From positions 930,001-994,000 of the forward strand of contig JANRMQ010000001.1 in assembly GCA_040981125.1 (NCBI GenBank): 64,000 nt of DNA, read 5' to 3'. Both the position numbers and the translations under genes were made by a program. This DNA is from DASSBQ01 sp040981125. Lineage in GTDB: Bacteria; Nitrospirota; Nitrospiria; Nitrospirales; Nitrospiraceae. Position 1 is the first letter of the stretch; each line of letters starts with the position of its first letter. Under the pieces are notes generated by a model. It did not search any database and had not been told where the DNA came from. It was given only the letters and a program-made list of their open reading frames with translations. This document shows, piece by piece, positions 44,843 through 53,446 of this stretch.

Positions 44843-45190
44843 TCATTTCTCTGCGACTTGAGTTACCTCAAGCCTGAAGCAGCCTACCCGGAGACTCGGC
44901 CGGGCCGGCCTTTTCTGATCCGGCCCGCAAGCGGGCCGTTCAGCCGTCTCCCTATTTGGCCTTGCTTCGGACGACGCTTACCGTGCCGTTGATGTCGCCA
45001 CCAACGCGGTGGGCTCTTACTCCACCGTTTCACCCTTGCCTGTGCCGTAACGCGAGCGCCACGGCCATCGGCGGTCTGTTCTCTGTGGTGCCGGTGTCGG
45101 ATTGCTCCGCCTGGGTGTTACCCAGCGTCCCGCCCTTGAAGTCCGGACTTTCCTCTCGTCTTGCGACGAGCGACCACCCGTATTCCCCCA
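44783..45190 (-). ncRNA. rnpB: RNase P RNA, bacterial class A
   Basis: Minus-strand sequence contains the universally conserved elements in order: GAGGAAAGTCCGGAC near the 5' end, AGGGTGAAACGGTG and GTAAGAGCCCACCGC in the middle, GGGTAGGCTG then AGAGAAATGATCACCC, and ACAGAATCCGGCTTAT at the 3' end. The ends were set by a terminal helix pairing TGGGGGAAT (5', 45182-45190) with ATTCCTCCA (3', 44783-44791). Size is about 408 nucleotides. It is the catalytic RNA that trims tRNA 5' leaders. The 3' end overlaps the glutaredoxin-like gene on the other strand. Confidence 0.96.
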
Positions 45191-45201
45191 GCGCACTGAG
45201 G

Positions 45202-45230
45202 AGTATACGGAGGACCGCATGCTGTTTCAA
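45202..45230 (-). promoter_or_regulatory. Promoter of rnpB
   Basis: On the minus strand TTGAAA (45225-45230) and TATACT (45202-45207) are 17 bases apart. A start about seven bases after the -10 would fall near 45195, which agrees with the 5' end of rnpB deduced from its terminal helix. Confidence 0.65.
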
Positions 45231-45246
45231 CCGGAGAGCGAGGGCC

Positions 45247-45987
45247 ATGCCATCGTCGATCAAATTGACCCCCTGTGTCGCGTTTGCTACATTAGCGTCA
45301 CCACGCATCCATCCGGAGTTCCACCGATTGGCCATCGGCAGCGACTTCTCTTCTCTTCCGCGCATCGGCATCGATGAATCAGGCAAGGGCGACTACTTCG
45401 GCCCGCTGGTCATCGCCGCCGTCTTCGTTGATCCAGCCAGCGAGTCCGACCTTGCCCTGATGGGCGTTCGTGACAGTAAAAAGATTTCAGACGGGCGTAT
45501 TCGCGAGATGGCTCCCGACATACGCCGGGTATGCCGCCACAGCGTGGTCGCCATTGGGCCGCAGCGATATAACGAACTCTATGCCAAGATCAGGAACCTG
45601 AATCGCCTCTTGGCATGGGGGCATGCCCGCGCGTTGGAGAATATCCTTCAGCAGGTGGACTGTCCTCTCGCGATTTCAGATCAGTTCGGCGACGAACGAT
45701 GGATTGTGAACGCCTTGCAAGAGAAGGGCAAACGGATTCGGCTGGTTCAACGGACGAAGGCTGAGGCCGATCTGGCGGTGGCGGCGGCGTCCGTGCTGGC
45801 TCGCGCCGAGTTTCTCAACCGGCTGCAGCGCCTCTCTCAAGAAGTCGGCACGTCGCTGCCGAAGGGAGCTTCGCCGGCCGTCGAATTGGCGGCGCGTATG
45901 GTGATCAAGAAACACGGCCATGCGCGGCTCGGCGCGGTCGCCAAACTGCATTTCAAGACGACCGTGCGGGTGACCGGAGAGAGTTAA
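45247..45987 (+). CDS. rnhC: Ribonuclease HIII
   Basis: About 246 residues from ATG 45247; the reading frame stays open upstream to 44956, but that part is antisense to rnpB and not protein-like. The diagnostic HIII motif IGIDESGKGDYFGPLVIAAV is present, with GVRDSKKISDGRI, SDQFGDE and the acidic residue in RTKAEADLAVAAASVLARAE. The catalytic set for cutting RNA in RNA-DNA hybrids therefore looks complete. The TATA-binding-protein-like N-terminal domain of Bacillus RNase HIII is missing or much reduced. Start is uncertain; a TTG nearer the core is possible. Confidence 0.87.
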   Translation: MPSSIKLTPCVAFATLASPRIHPEFHRLAIGSDFSSLPRIGIDESGKGDYFGPLVIAAVFVDPASESDLALMGVRDSKKISDGRIREMAPDIRRVCRHSVVAIGPQRYNELYAKIRNLNRLLAWGHARALENILQQVDCPLAISDQFGDERWIVNALQEKGKRIRLVQRTKAEADLAVAAASVLARAEFLNRLQRLSQEVGTSLPKGASPAVELAARMVIKKHGHARLGAVAKLHFKTTVRVTGES

Positions 45988-46760
45988 ACGGACTCGCCTA
46001 CTTCGAAATTCCGGGAGGCGTCCGGATCTTCGGTCTTCTTGCTTTCCGCGCCCGGCTCACCTTCCCAGTAGAGCATGCGGTGGCAGTAGGGGCAGGTGTG
46101 GAGAGTCTCCACGCGCTTGACCTGAGCCACTAACTGGGGAGGAAGCTGTAATCTGCATCCGCGACAAATGCCGTCTTTCACGGCCGCCAGCGCCTGGTCT
46201 TTCCGCGTGGACTTGAGCCTGGTGTACTGATCAAGCAGCGCTTTATCGACTTTAGCGGCGACTTCTTTCTGCAGGCCTTCCAGTTCAGCCAATTCCGCCG
46301 CAAGATGCCGATCCTGATCGTCGAGCGTCTTTTTTTCTCGACCGAAGAACTGTTCAGCCTCCCCCACTTTCGCGTGCGCCTCTTTGACGACTCGCTGGAG
46401 CTGATCCAGCTGCTCCATGGCCAAGAGAATTTTTTCTTCGATCTCGCCCTTCTTCTTGTTGGCTAATTCGACTTCAAAGAGATGAGCCTGATATTCCTGA
46501 TTCGTTTTCAACTGCGCCGCTCGATCCTTCATTTTACCGATGCGGTCTTCGTGCGCTTCCAGATCCTTCTCATGGCCGCGCCGTTCCTTCGTATAACTTT
46601 CAACGGCCAGAGAAGATTCCGAGAGGACGCGCTTCGCATCCCGTAACGGCGCCTCGGCGGCCTCCAAACGTTGGGGGATCTTTCGTCGCTGTTCCTTGGC
46701 TTCGGCGATGCGTAGGTCCAGTTTCTGAAGTTCGATAAGTGGTGAAAGTTGGATATTCAA
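45984..46760 (-). CDS. Coiled-coil protein with C4 zinc ribbon (DUF164 type)
   Basis: About 258 residues from a TTG at 46760, preferred because AAGGAG precedes it by four bases; a longer frame to 46820 exists. Most of the protein is a long coiled coil (about residues 10-175; for example LELANKKKGEIEEKI-type heptads). The C-terminal part has two cysteine pairs, CRGCR and CPYCHR, forming a zinc ribbon. This is the bacterial CT398/DUF164 family, whose members have been linked to secretion or flagellar proteins, but function is not settled. It overlaps the end of rnhC by four bases, tail to tail. Confidence 0.85.
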   Translation of the reverse strand: MNIQLSPLIELQKLDLRIAEAKEQRRKIPQRLEAAEAPLRDAKRVLSESSLAVESYTKERRGHEKDLEAHEDRIGKMKDRAAQLKTNQEYQAHLFEVELANKKKGEIEEKILLAMEQLDQLQRVVKEAHAKVGEAEQFFGREKKTLDDQDRHLAAELAELEGLQKEVAAKVDKALLDQYTRLKSTRKDQALAAVKDGICRGCRLQLPPQLVAQVKRVETLHTCPYCHRMLYWEGEPGAESKKTEDPDASRNFEVGESV

Positions 46761-46830
46761 CGGTCTCCTTTTTGAATTTGAATCTGACTGAAATAGTCGG
46801 TCGGTCTCGCCGGTCCACACAGAGAACGAC

Positions 46831-46907
46831 TGGTGGGCCCACTAGGACTTGAACCTAGGACCAGCTGATTATGAGTCAGCCGCTCTAACCACCTGAGCTA
46901 TGGGCCC
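46831..46907 (-). tRNA. tRNA with CAU anticodon (Ile2 or Met)
   Basis: The minus strand folds as a complete cloverleaf of 77 bases with encoded CCA. The acceptor stem is GGGCCCA/TGGGCCC, the anticodon arm is GCTGA-CTCATAA-TCAGC, and the T arm contains GGTTCAAGTCC. The anticodon is CAT. The acceptor stem and the GTTCAAGTCC stretch resemble E. coli tRNA-Ile2, whose C34 is changed to lysidine so that it reads AUA, more than the elongator tRNA-Met. Identity remains open between these two. Confidence 0.9.
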
Positions 46908-47108
46908 GGCGTCACCCAAAACCCGACACGGCGCTTCGTCGAGCACACCGCATGAGTGATGTTCTAGAAAACAATTCACCGCGACGGCCGCCCCCAGCTT
47001 GCCCCTTGGATCATTTGCGATCGGTCCTGTCGCCAGCTGCTGAATCACAATTACACACGATTGTAGGCCGTCGTGCACCGTCAGTCAAACTTCGCGCCGA
47101 GCCTCTTG

Positions 47109-48914
47109 TTATAAGCTCTCAACGAAGCTGCGCAGCTTCTTGCTTCGGCTCGGATGGCGCAGCTTCCGCAATGCTTTGGCTTCGATTTGCCTGATCCGTT
47201 CGCGCGTGACCTCAAAGTCCTGCCCGACTTCTTCCAACGTATGGTCGGTGGCTTCGCCGATTCCAAACCGCTTCCGCAACACTTTTTCTTCGCGAGGGGT
47301 CAAGGTTTCCAACGCGCCGTTGATTTGGCGCTGGAGATCATACCGAATCGCCGCCTCGAGCGGCGACACGGCTTTCTTGTCCTCGATAAAATCGCCCAGA
47401 TGGCTGTCTTCCTCCTCGCCGATCGGCGTTTCCAGCGAAATGGGCTCCCGGGCGATCTTCAGAATCTTCCGTACCTTATCGAGCGGCAGGTCCATTCGCT
47501 CGGCGATCTCTTCCGGGGTCGGTTCGCGACCGAGCTTTTGCACCAGATGGCGCGACGTCCGGATCAGTTTGTTGATCGTCTCGATCATGTGCACGGGAAT
47601 TCGAATCGTTCTGGCTTGATCGGCAATGGCGCGGGTGATGGCCTGCCGGATCCACCAGGTGGCGTAGGTGCTGAACTTATAGCCGCGTTTGTATTCGAAC
47701 TTATCCACCGCTTTCATGAGGCCGATGTTGCCTTCTTGAATCAAATCGAGAAATTGCAGTCCGCGGTTGGTGTACTTCTTGGCGATGCTGACGACCAGCC
47801 GCAAGTTCGCCTCGACCAACTCCGCCTTGCCTCGTTTGACCCGCTCCTCCGCGACATCGAGATGCCGCACGGCATCTTTGATTTCCTCCGCGGTGACCAG
47901 GGCCTCGGTGGTTTCCAACTCACGAATCCTGCCCTTCGCCGCCGTGAAGCTTTTTTTGATATCGAGCAGCGACTCTTCGGATAGACCGGTCTTTCTCTTG
48001 ACCGTCAAAAAATCCTTCCGTGTTCGGCACAACTGCTTGAGCAACTCGGATCCGGGCTCTCCGCTGACTCCCAATCGTCGCTGGCAGCTCGATGCTTCAC
48101 GTTCGGCCGTTCGGAATTGAACCGCCAGCTCCCGGACCCGCTGCACCATCCGATCCTTCAACACGGCATGAAGGTTGACGGTGTCCATCTTCTCGACCAC
48201 CTGGGCGCGGACGGCATCGATCTGCTTTCTTAGTTTCTTCTGATCCGCGGGATCATTGCCGACATGGCGGCTTTTTTCATAGAGCGTTTTCAGGAGACTC
48301 GACACTTTGCGGACCGCATTCAGCGCGTCCAGGGTCTTCAACCGCAATTCCTCGAAATCCCGTTCTACCACCTCTTCTTCAAAATCTTCCTCCGTCTCGA
48401 CGACCGGCACGATTTCCCGCACATCGATTTTGCCGTTCTTCAGTTGATCCCTCAGCGTCAGAACGAACTCCAGCGTCATGGGCAATCCATAGACGACGGT
48501 GGCGATGTCCTTCTTGCCCTCTTCGATTCGTTTGGCGATTTCAATCTCGCCCTCCCGGCTCAACAGGGCTACGCTCCCCATTTCCTTCAAATACAGGCGA
48601 ACAGGGTCGTCGGTGCGGCTCAACGCGCCGGGGGTCAGATCGATTTCCTTCTCATTCTCCTCCATCCCGTCGCCGTCCTCGCCGTCCTCAATCGTGTCCT
48701 CGGACTCGGCGGCCTTGGGCGCCCGCTCGGCATCGGCCGATTCAACGATCTCAATATCCATCTCCCCGAACATCGTCATGATGCTGCTGAATTGCTCCGA
48801 AGACACGACTTCGGCGGGCAAAGTGCTGTTCAAGTCGTCGTAGGTCAGAAATCCCTTTTCCTTCCCCAGGGTAATGAGTTTCTTGACCTCGCCCAGCAGC
48901 TCTTGTTTCGGCAT
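47109..48914 (-). CDS. rpoD: RNA polymerase primary sigma factor (sigma-70)
   Basis: 601 residues from ATG 48914, which has AAGGAG before it; a longer Cys/Arg-rich frame to 48992 is ignored. Region 1.1 is followed by an acidic stretch (ESEDTIEDGEDGDGMEENEK), region 1.2 (DPVRLYLKEMGSVALLSREG), a non-conserved region of about 200 residues, region 2 (YKFSTYATWWIRQAITRAIA), region 3, and region 4 with the helix-turn-helix (DFEVTRERIRQIEAKALRKL). It directs RNA polymerase to housekeeping promoters. It is placed 10 bases after dnaG, a shortened version of the classic macromolecular synthesis operon. Confidence 0.97.
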   Translation of the reverse strand: MPKQELLGEVKKLITLGKEKGFLTYDDLNSTLPAEVVSSEQFSSIMTMFGEMDIEIVESADAERAPKAAESEDTIEDGEDGDGMEENEKEIDLTPGALSRTDDPVRLYLKEMGSVALLSREGEIEIAKRIEEGKKDIATVVYGLPMTLEFVLTLRDQLKNGKIDVREIVPVVETEEDFEEEVVERDFEELRLKTLDALNAVRKVSSLLKTLYEKSRHVGNDPADQKKLRKQIDAVRAQVVEKMDTVNLHAVLKDRMVQRVRELAVQFRTAEREASSCQRRLGVSGEPGSELLKQLCRTRKDFLTVKRKTGLSEESLLDIKKSFTAAKGRIRELETTEALVTAEEIKDAVRHLDVAEERVKRGKAELVEANLRLVVSIAKKYTNRGLQFLDLIQEGNIGLMKAVDKFEYKRGYKFSTYATWWIRQAITRAIADQARTIRIPVHMIETINKLIRTSRHLVQKLGREPTPEEIAERMDLPLDKVRKILKIAREPISLETPIGEEEDSHLGDFIEDKKAVSPLEAAIRYDLQRQINGALETLTPREEKVLRKRFGIGEATDHTLEEVGQDFEVTRERIRQIEAKALRKLRHPSRSKKLRSFVESL

Positions 48915-48924
48915 AATCACTCCT

Positions 48925-50730
48925 TCACTGCGGAGTCGAAGCCGGCAACGGCAGGCCGGCCTTCCGCATTCGCAATTCGTTGATCCGCACATTCAAACGG
49001 CGCACTTCATCGTCCTGTTTTGCGCATTCCGCCGCCTTTAACTCGACGATCAAATTCTGCAGATCCATCTCTCGTCGTTTACGTTCCAGCTTATCAAAAC
49101 ATTCTCTGACATGGGCCCCCAAGTCGTCACAGTGTGGCTCCGACAAAGACAGTTCTGTCGCCAAGGCTGCGCAATCGGCATCTGCGAGCATGGCATCAAG
49201 CGCCGGACGGGCCGAGACCCGCCCGTCGGATTGCCGATGCTGCAACGCCATTTCGATCGCGCGGCGGTAAATCGGCACAACAAACAGCTCCGGCGACAGG
49301 CGCCGGACGTCGGATGCCGATAATCGTTCCTGCAGCAAGAGGTGCAGCAGCTCTCTTTCTTCGGGATGTTGTTTGCTTTGCGGGGCGGCAGCCGCGACGA
49401 CCGCCGCGCGGGTGTGTGGTTTCCGAACCGCGATCGCCTGGTAGCGATCGATCAGACGATGCTGATTCATCCCAAGTCGATCCGCAACGCGGCGAATGCG
49501 TTCCTCGCGTTCGATCGGATGATCGCCTTTTTGGATGATACGCAAAATCTCATCGACCGCGCGGATTCGATCTTCTAAAGATCCTCCCTCGGCGGTCCGC
49601 GCACTCTGTTCCACCGCAAAGTCCAGCAGGGTCGGCGCCGTTTCTTGTAAGCGAAGGAATCCCTCCGCGCCGTGGCGTCGAACAAACGTGTCGGGATCGT
49701 CTCCGTCCGGCAGTGACACGACGGTGACCCCCAATCCACTGTTGACGAAGAGATCGAGACTCCGTAGCGCCGCTCGGACGCCGGCTGCATCCGGGTCGAA
49801 CAACAACACGACGTTCCTGGCGAACCGGCCGATCATCTGAACATGATCGGCCGTCAGCGCCGTGCCTAAGGTGGCCACGACATTACGAATCCCTGCCTGA
49901 TGCAGCGCCACCGCGTCGAAGTAGCCCTCGACAACCAGGCAGGTATTGGATCGTGCCGCTGCTTCCCTGGACTGATCCAAGGCATAGAGGGTCTGACCCT
50001 TTTTGAAAAGCGGTGTTTCAGGGGAATTCAGATACTTGGGCGTGTCCGCTCCCACCGAACGGCCGCCGAATCCGATGACGCGCCTTCGCAGATCTACAAT
50101 CGGAAACATGACCCGCCGGCGAAAACGATCATACGCTTGTTTACTCATGCCCGGTTGCGCGATACGCTCGCTCATACCCACTAGTCCGGCCACAGATAGG
50201 TCCTCGACCGAATGTCCTCGCTTCTGAAGCGCGTTGACCAATCCGTCATTCGGCGCGAATCCCACCCCGAACCGCTCCATCGTCTCCGGATTGATGCCTC
50301 GTTCCGCCAAATAGGTCCGGGCCTGTTTCCCGACCGCTGGATCGGCCAAATTCATCCGATACCAAGCCGCTGCCGCCGCATTGACATCTTCGATGCGAGC
50401 GGATCGAGACACGGGTCCGCCGGGAGCGGCGTCCGGCACGTCGATGCCGGCGCGACGGCCCAGTTCCCGGACAGTCTCTGGAAACGGAGCACCGGTAATC
50501 TTCGAAAGGAAGGTAAACACGTCCCCACCGGCCCCGCAGCCGAAACAATGGAAAATCTGGCGGGAGAGACTGACGTTGAAGGAAGCTGTTTTTTCCTGAT
50601 GAAAAGGACAGAGGCCTTTCAAATTTTGGCCGGCCTTGGTGAGACTGACATGTTGGCCGATCACCTCGCCGATATCCACCCGGTCTCTAATTTGATTGAT
50701 CAGCTCATCAGGAATCAGCCCACGGCCCAT
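48925..50730 (-). CDS. dnaG: DNA primase
   Basis: Encodes 601 residues. The N-terminal zinc-binding domain is clear (LCPFHQEKTASFNV, HCFGCGAGGDVFTFL). The TOPRIM catalytic core contains CLVVEGYFDAVALHQAG and LLFDPDAAGVRAA. The C-terminal helicase-binding domain is present but diverged, as usual. It makes the RNA primers for replication. It is followed by rpoD; the ribosomal gene rpsU, first in the E. coli operon, is absent. The 138-base gap upstream separates it from the his gene cluster. Confidence 0.97.
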   Translation of the reverse strand: MGRGLIPDELINQIRDRVDIGEVIGQHVSLTKAGQNLKGLCPFHQEKTASFNVSLSRQIFHCFGCGAGGDVFTFLSKITGAPFPETVRELGRRAGIDVPDAAPGGPVSRSARIEDVNAAAAAWYRMNLADPAVGKQARTYLAERGINPETMERFGVGFAPNDGLVNALQKRGHSVEDLSVAGLVGMSERIAQPGMSKQAYDRFRRRVMFPIVDLRRRVIGFGGRSVGADTPKYLNSPETPLFKKGQTLYALDQSREAAARSNTCLVVEGYFDAVALHQAGIRNVVATLGTALTADHVQMIGRFARNVVLLFDPDAAGVRAALRSLDLFVNSGLGVTVVSLPDGDDPDTFVRRHGAEGFLRLQETAPTLLDFAVEQSARTAEGGSLEDRIRAVDEILRIIQKGDHPIEREERIRRVADRLGMNQHRLIDRYQAIAVRKPHTRAAVVAAAAPQSKQHPEERELLHLLLQERLSASDVRRLSPELFVVPIYRRAIEMALQHRQSDGRVSARPALDAMLADADCAALATELSLSEPHCDDLGAHVRECFDKLERKRREMDLQNLIVELKAAECAKQDDEVRRLNVRINELRMRKAGLPLPASTPQ

Positions 50731-50868
50731 TGTGCCCCTGGCTCCAGTCGAATCGTCCCGCGTGCCGGCTTTCGCTCAGCAATCGGAACCTATTGAGCTC
50801 GATAATGAAACGACCGTACAGGCTAACAAACGCGTGATGTTGATGTCAACGGACACAGTCCTGCCGCA

Positions 50869-51213
50869 TTATCCCGGCGGCCAGCTCATGTGGCGGCCGC
50901 CCAACACATGGAGATGCACATGAAACACGGTCTGTCCGGCATCCCGGCCGACATTCGTCACGACTCTGTATCCCGACTCCGCGAGACCATGCCGATGCGC
51001 CAATTCTTTACAAAGCAGCAAGAGCCGCGCCAGCAGGTCGCGATCCTCATTCGCAAAATCCCCAAGCGACGGAACATGACGTTTTGGTATCACCAGCAGA
51101 TGGACAGGCGCCTGGGGATTAATGTCCCGAAATGCCAGGGACTGATCGTCCTGAAACAGGATATCGGCAGGAACGGTTCCTTCGACGATCCGGCAGAAGA
51201 GACAGGCACTCAC
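50869..51213 (-). CDS. HIT family nucleotide-binding protein
   Basis: 114 residues from GTG 51213, which follows AAGGAGGG at a good distance; the frame runs further but into hisIE. The start SACLFCRIVEGTVPADILFQ and the histidine triad HVHLHVLGG are typical of HinT-like proteins, which hydrolyse AMP-linked compounds such as AMP-lysine or aminoacyl-adenylates. It is the last gene of the his run, 16 bases after hisIE, an arrangement that is seen in other bacteria. Confidence 0.92.
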   Translation of the reverse strand: MSACLFCRIVEGTVPADILFQDDQSLAFRDINPQAPVHLLVIPKRHVPSLGDFANEDRDLLARLLLLCKELAHRHGLAESGYRVVTNVGRDAGQTVFHVHLHVLGGRHMSWPPG

Positions 51214-51229
51214 AATACCCTCCTTTCGA

Positions 51230-51892
51230 TCACGTGGAGCGCATCCCTGACTTGCCGTATCGGCCGGCCAATTCCGCCCACACCTCATTGATGGTGATGT
51301 CGTGATATCCCAGCACCAACAAGACATGAAACAACAGGTCCGCGACCTCGTACGTAATTTCCGCTCGATTATTGTTCTTCGCGGCAAGCATCACTTCTCC
51401 GGCCTCCTCCGCCACTTTCTTAAGAATACGGTCGGCGCCGCCTTCCAATAACTTGGAAACGTAGGATCCCGCTCGTGGAACGGTTTTGCGATCGAGAATG
51501 GTTTGATAGATCCGTTCCAAAATGCCGCCGGCAGCGGCCTCCGGGGAACTTGGCGTGGTTTCTCCAGCCTCATCGAGCCGAGAGAAAAAACATGTCCGGC
51601 ATCCGGTGTGACAGGTCGGACCGACCGGCTCGGCCTTGACGAGGATGGTATCGCGATCGCAGTCAATCAAAAGGTCTTTCACCGTCAGGACATGGCCGGA
51701 TGTTTCCCCCTTTTTCCATAAAGTCCGGCGCGAACGACTCCAGAAGTGGACTAATTTTGTGGAGATGGTATGGGCGATTGCCTGCTGATTCATGTAGCCG
51801 AGCATCAAGACCGTCCCGTCGCGCCAATCTTGAATCACGGCAGGGATCAGCCCGTCGCTATTGAAGACCGGTGCGTCGTGCTTATCCGACAT
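51230..51892 (-). CDS. hisIE: Bifunctional phosphoribosyl-AMP cyclohydrolase / phosphoribosyl-ATP pyrophosphatase
   Basis: Encodes 220 residues. The HisI half (about 1-115) has MLGYMNQQAI, FWSRSRRTLWKKGETSGH and the zinc-binding CHTGCRTCFF. The HisE half (about 120-205) has the helical signature SYVSKLLEGGADRILKKVAE and EEAGEVMLAAKNN. It carries out the second and third steps of histidine synthesis. It overlaps hisF by 11 bases. Confidence 0.96.
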   Translation of the reverse strand: MSDKHDAPVFNSDGLIPAVIQDWRDGTVLMLGYMNQQAIAHTISTKLVHFWSRSRRTLWKKGETSGHVLTVKDLLIDCDRDTILVKAEPVGPTCHTGCRTCFFSRLDEAGETTPSSPEAAAGGILERIYQTILDRKTVPRAGSYVSKLLEGGADRILKKVAEEAGEVMLAAKNNNRAEITYEVADLLFHVLLVLGYHDITINEVWAELAGRYGKSGMRST

Positions 51893-52706
51893 CTGAAACC
51901 TCTAACGCCTCATCCCATGCTCTGCGAACCGGCACGCCGCGGCCCTGCAAATGCTCCTTGGCCTGGCGGATGGTATAAGTCCGATAATGGAACATCGAAG
52001 CGACCAGCACCGCATCCGCTCCGCCTCTGGTCAAGCCGTCATACAGATGTTCGAGCGTCCCCGCGCCGCCGGACGCAATGACCGGGATGGTCACGGCCCC
52101 GGCAACGGCGGCCGTCAGTTCCAAATCATAGCCGACCTGCGTGCCGTCTTGATCCATGCTGGTCAATAAAATCTCGCCGGCTCCATAGGCGGCCATGCGC
52201 TCTGCCCACTCCACCGCGCACAGTCCCGTCGGCTTCCGGCCCCCATGCGTAAAGATTTCCCATTGTCGGGAATGCTTTCCATCCGCGCTTCGCTCGGCGC
52301 CGGACGAACGCTTCGCGTCCAAGGCGACGACAATGCACTGAGTGCCAAAACGTTCAGCGGCTTCCTTGACGAAGTCCGGCTGCTGCACCGCCGCGGTATT
52401 AATACTGACCTTATCCGCTCCCGCGTTGAGTAAGTTCCGGATGTCGGCAACGGTTCTGACGCCGCCGCCGACGGTCAACGGCATAAATACCCGCTCCGCG
52501 GTCTTGGCCACGACATCCAGAATGGTGCCTCGGTTTTCATGCGATGCCGTGATATCAAGGAAACAGAGTTCGTCGGCTCCCTCGCGGTCGTAAATCGTCG
52601 CCACTTCGACCGGATCGCCTGCATCTCGTAGGTCGACGAATCCGACGCCTTTCACCACACGCCCGTCTTTGACATCCAGGCAGGGAATGATGCGCTTGGT
52701 CAGCAT
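51882..52706 (-). CDS. hisF: Imidazole glycerol phosphate synthase, cyclase subunit
   Basis: Encodes 274 residues with a TIM-barrel pattern: catalytic Asp in IIPCLDVKDGRVVKGVGFVD, phosphate-binding PLTVGGGVRTVADI and IASGGAGTLEHLYD. An insertion of about 20 residues (KRSSGAERSADGKHSRQWEI) is visible in the middle where the family often has a shorter loop. HisF uses ammonia from HisH to close the imidazole ring. It overlaps hisA by seven bases. Confidence 0.96.
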   Translation of the reverse strand: MLTKRIIPCLDVKDGRVVKGVGFVDLRDAGDPVEVATIYDREGADELCFLDITASHENRGTILDVVAKTAERVFMPLTVGGGVRTVADIRNLLNAGADKVSINTAAVQQPDFVKEAAERFGTQCIVVALDAKRSSGAERSADGKHSRQWEIFTHGGRKPTGLCAVEWAERMAAYGAGEILLTSMDQDGTQVGYDLELTAAVAGAVTIPVIASGGAGTLEHLYDGLTRGGADAVLVASMFHYRTYTIRQAKEHLQGRGVPVRRAWDEALEVSDVG

Positions 52707-53440
52707 GACGGCCCCGCGCTCTCCGTGATCGTCCTGATGGCTTCAGCCAATTCTATTCGACCGTCATAGAGCGCCTTACCGACGATCGCTCCTTCAATCC
52801 TGGGTCCAAGCGCATGAATCGCCTGCAGATCTTCCAGGCGGGAAATGCCCCCCGACGCGATTACGGAAAAGGCCGATTGCTCGATCATCTCCTGTAAGCC
52901 GGCTACATTGGGACCCGTCAACATTCCGTCCCGTGCAATATCCGTATAGACGACGGCTGCCAATGGATAGCCGGCGAGGTCCTTCAATAACTCCGCGGTC
53001 CCGGTATCGGAAAGGCTGGTCCATCCCTGGATGGCGACCTTGCCGTTCCTGGCGTCCAATCCGAGGACGATGCGGCCGGGGAATTCGCGGCATGCTTCAT
53101 CCAGTAGCGCTCGATTCGATAACGCCGCCGTGCCCAGCACCACCCGCCGGACGCCCAACGAAAGGTATCGGCGAACCGTGTCCATTGTGCGAATGCCGCC
53201 ACCCACCTGGATGTGTGTCGTCACTGTCGCCAGAATCTTCTCAATGTGGGCGACGTTCTTAGGCCGACCGTCCACGGCCCCGTTCAGATCGACAATATGG
53301 ATCAGCGCGGCGCCGCTTCCCTGCCATCGCTCGGCGACGGCTGTCACATCATCGGAGTACACGGTTTCAGCGGCCATATCCCCTTGGCGGAGGCGGACAC
53401 AACGGCCGTCTTTTACATCAATGGCCGGAATGATCAGCAT
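52700..53440 (-). CDS. hisA: ProFAR isomerase
   Basis: Encodes 246 residues. Motifs are LIIPAIDVKDGRCVRLRQGD with the catalytic Asp, HIQVGGGIRTMDTVRRYL, and SVIASGGISRLEDLQAI. The second catalytic Asp lies in AAVVYTDIARDGML. It opens the ribose ring of ProFAR in the fourth step of histidine synthesis. It begins seven bases after the stop of the embedded lipoprotein gene. Confidence 0.97.
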   Translation of the reverse strand: MLIIPAIDVKDGRCVRLRQGDMAAETVYSDDVTAVAERWQGSGAALIHIVDLNGAVDGRPKNVAHIEKILATVTTHIQVGGGIRTMDTVRRYLSLGVRRVVLGTAALSNRALLDEACREFPGRIVLGLDARNGKVAIQGWTSLSDTGTAELLKDLAGYPLAAVVYTDIARDGMLTGPNVAGLQEMIEQSAFSVIASGGISRLEDLQAIHALGPRIEGAIVGKALYDGRIELAEAIRTITESAGPSC

Positions 53441-53446
53441 GTGTCG

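Noticed and set aside
44956..45246. Upstream extension of the rnhC reading frame
   Set aside because: This part is the antisense of rnpB and its promoter; the peptide is not like any RNase H N-terminal domain.
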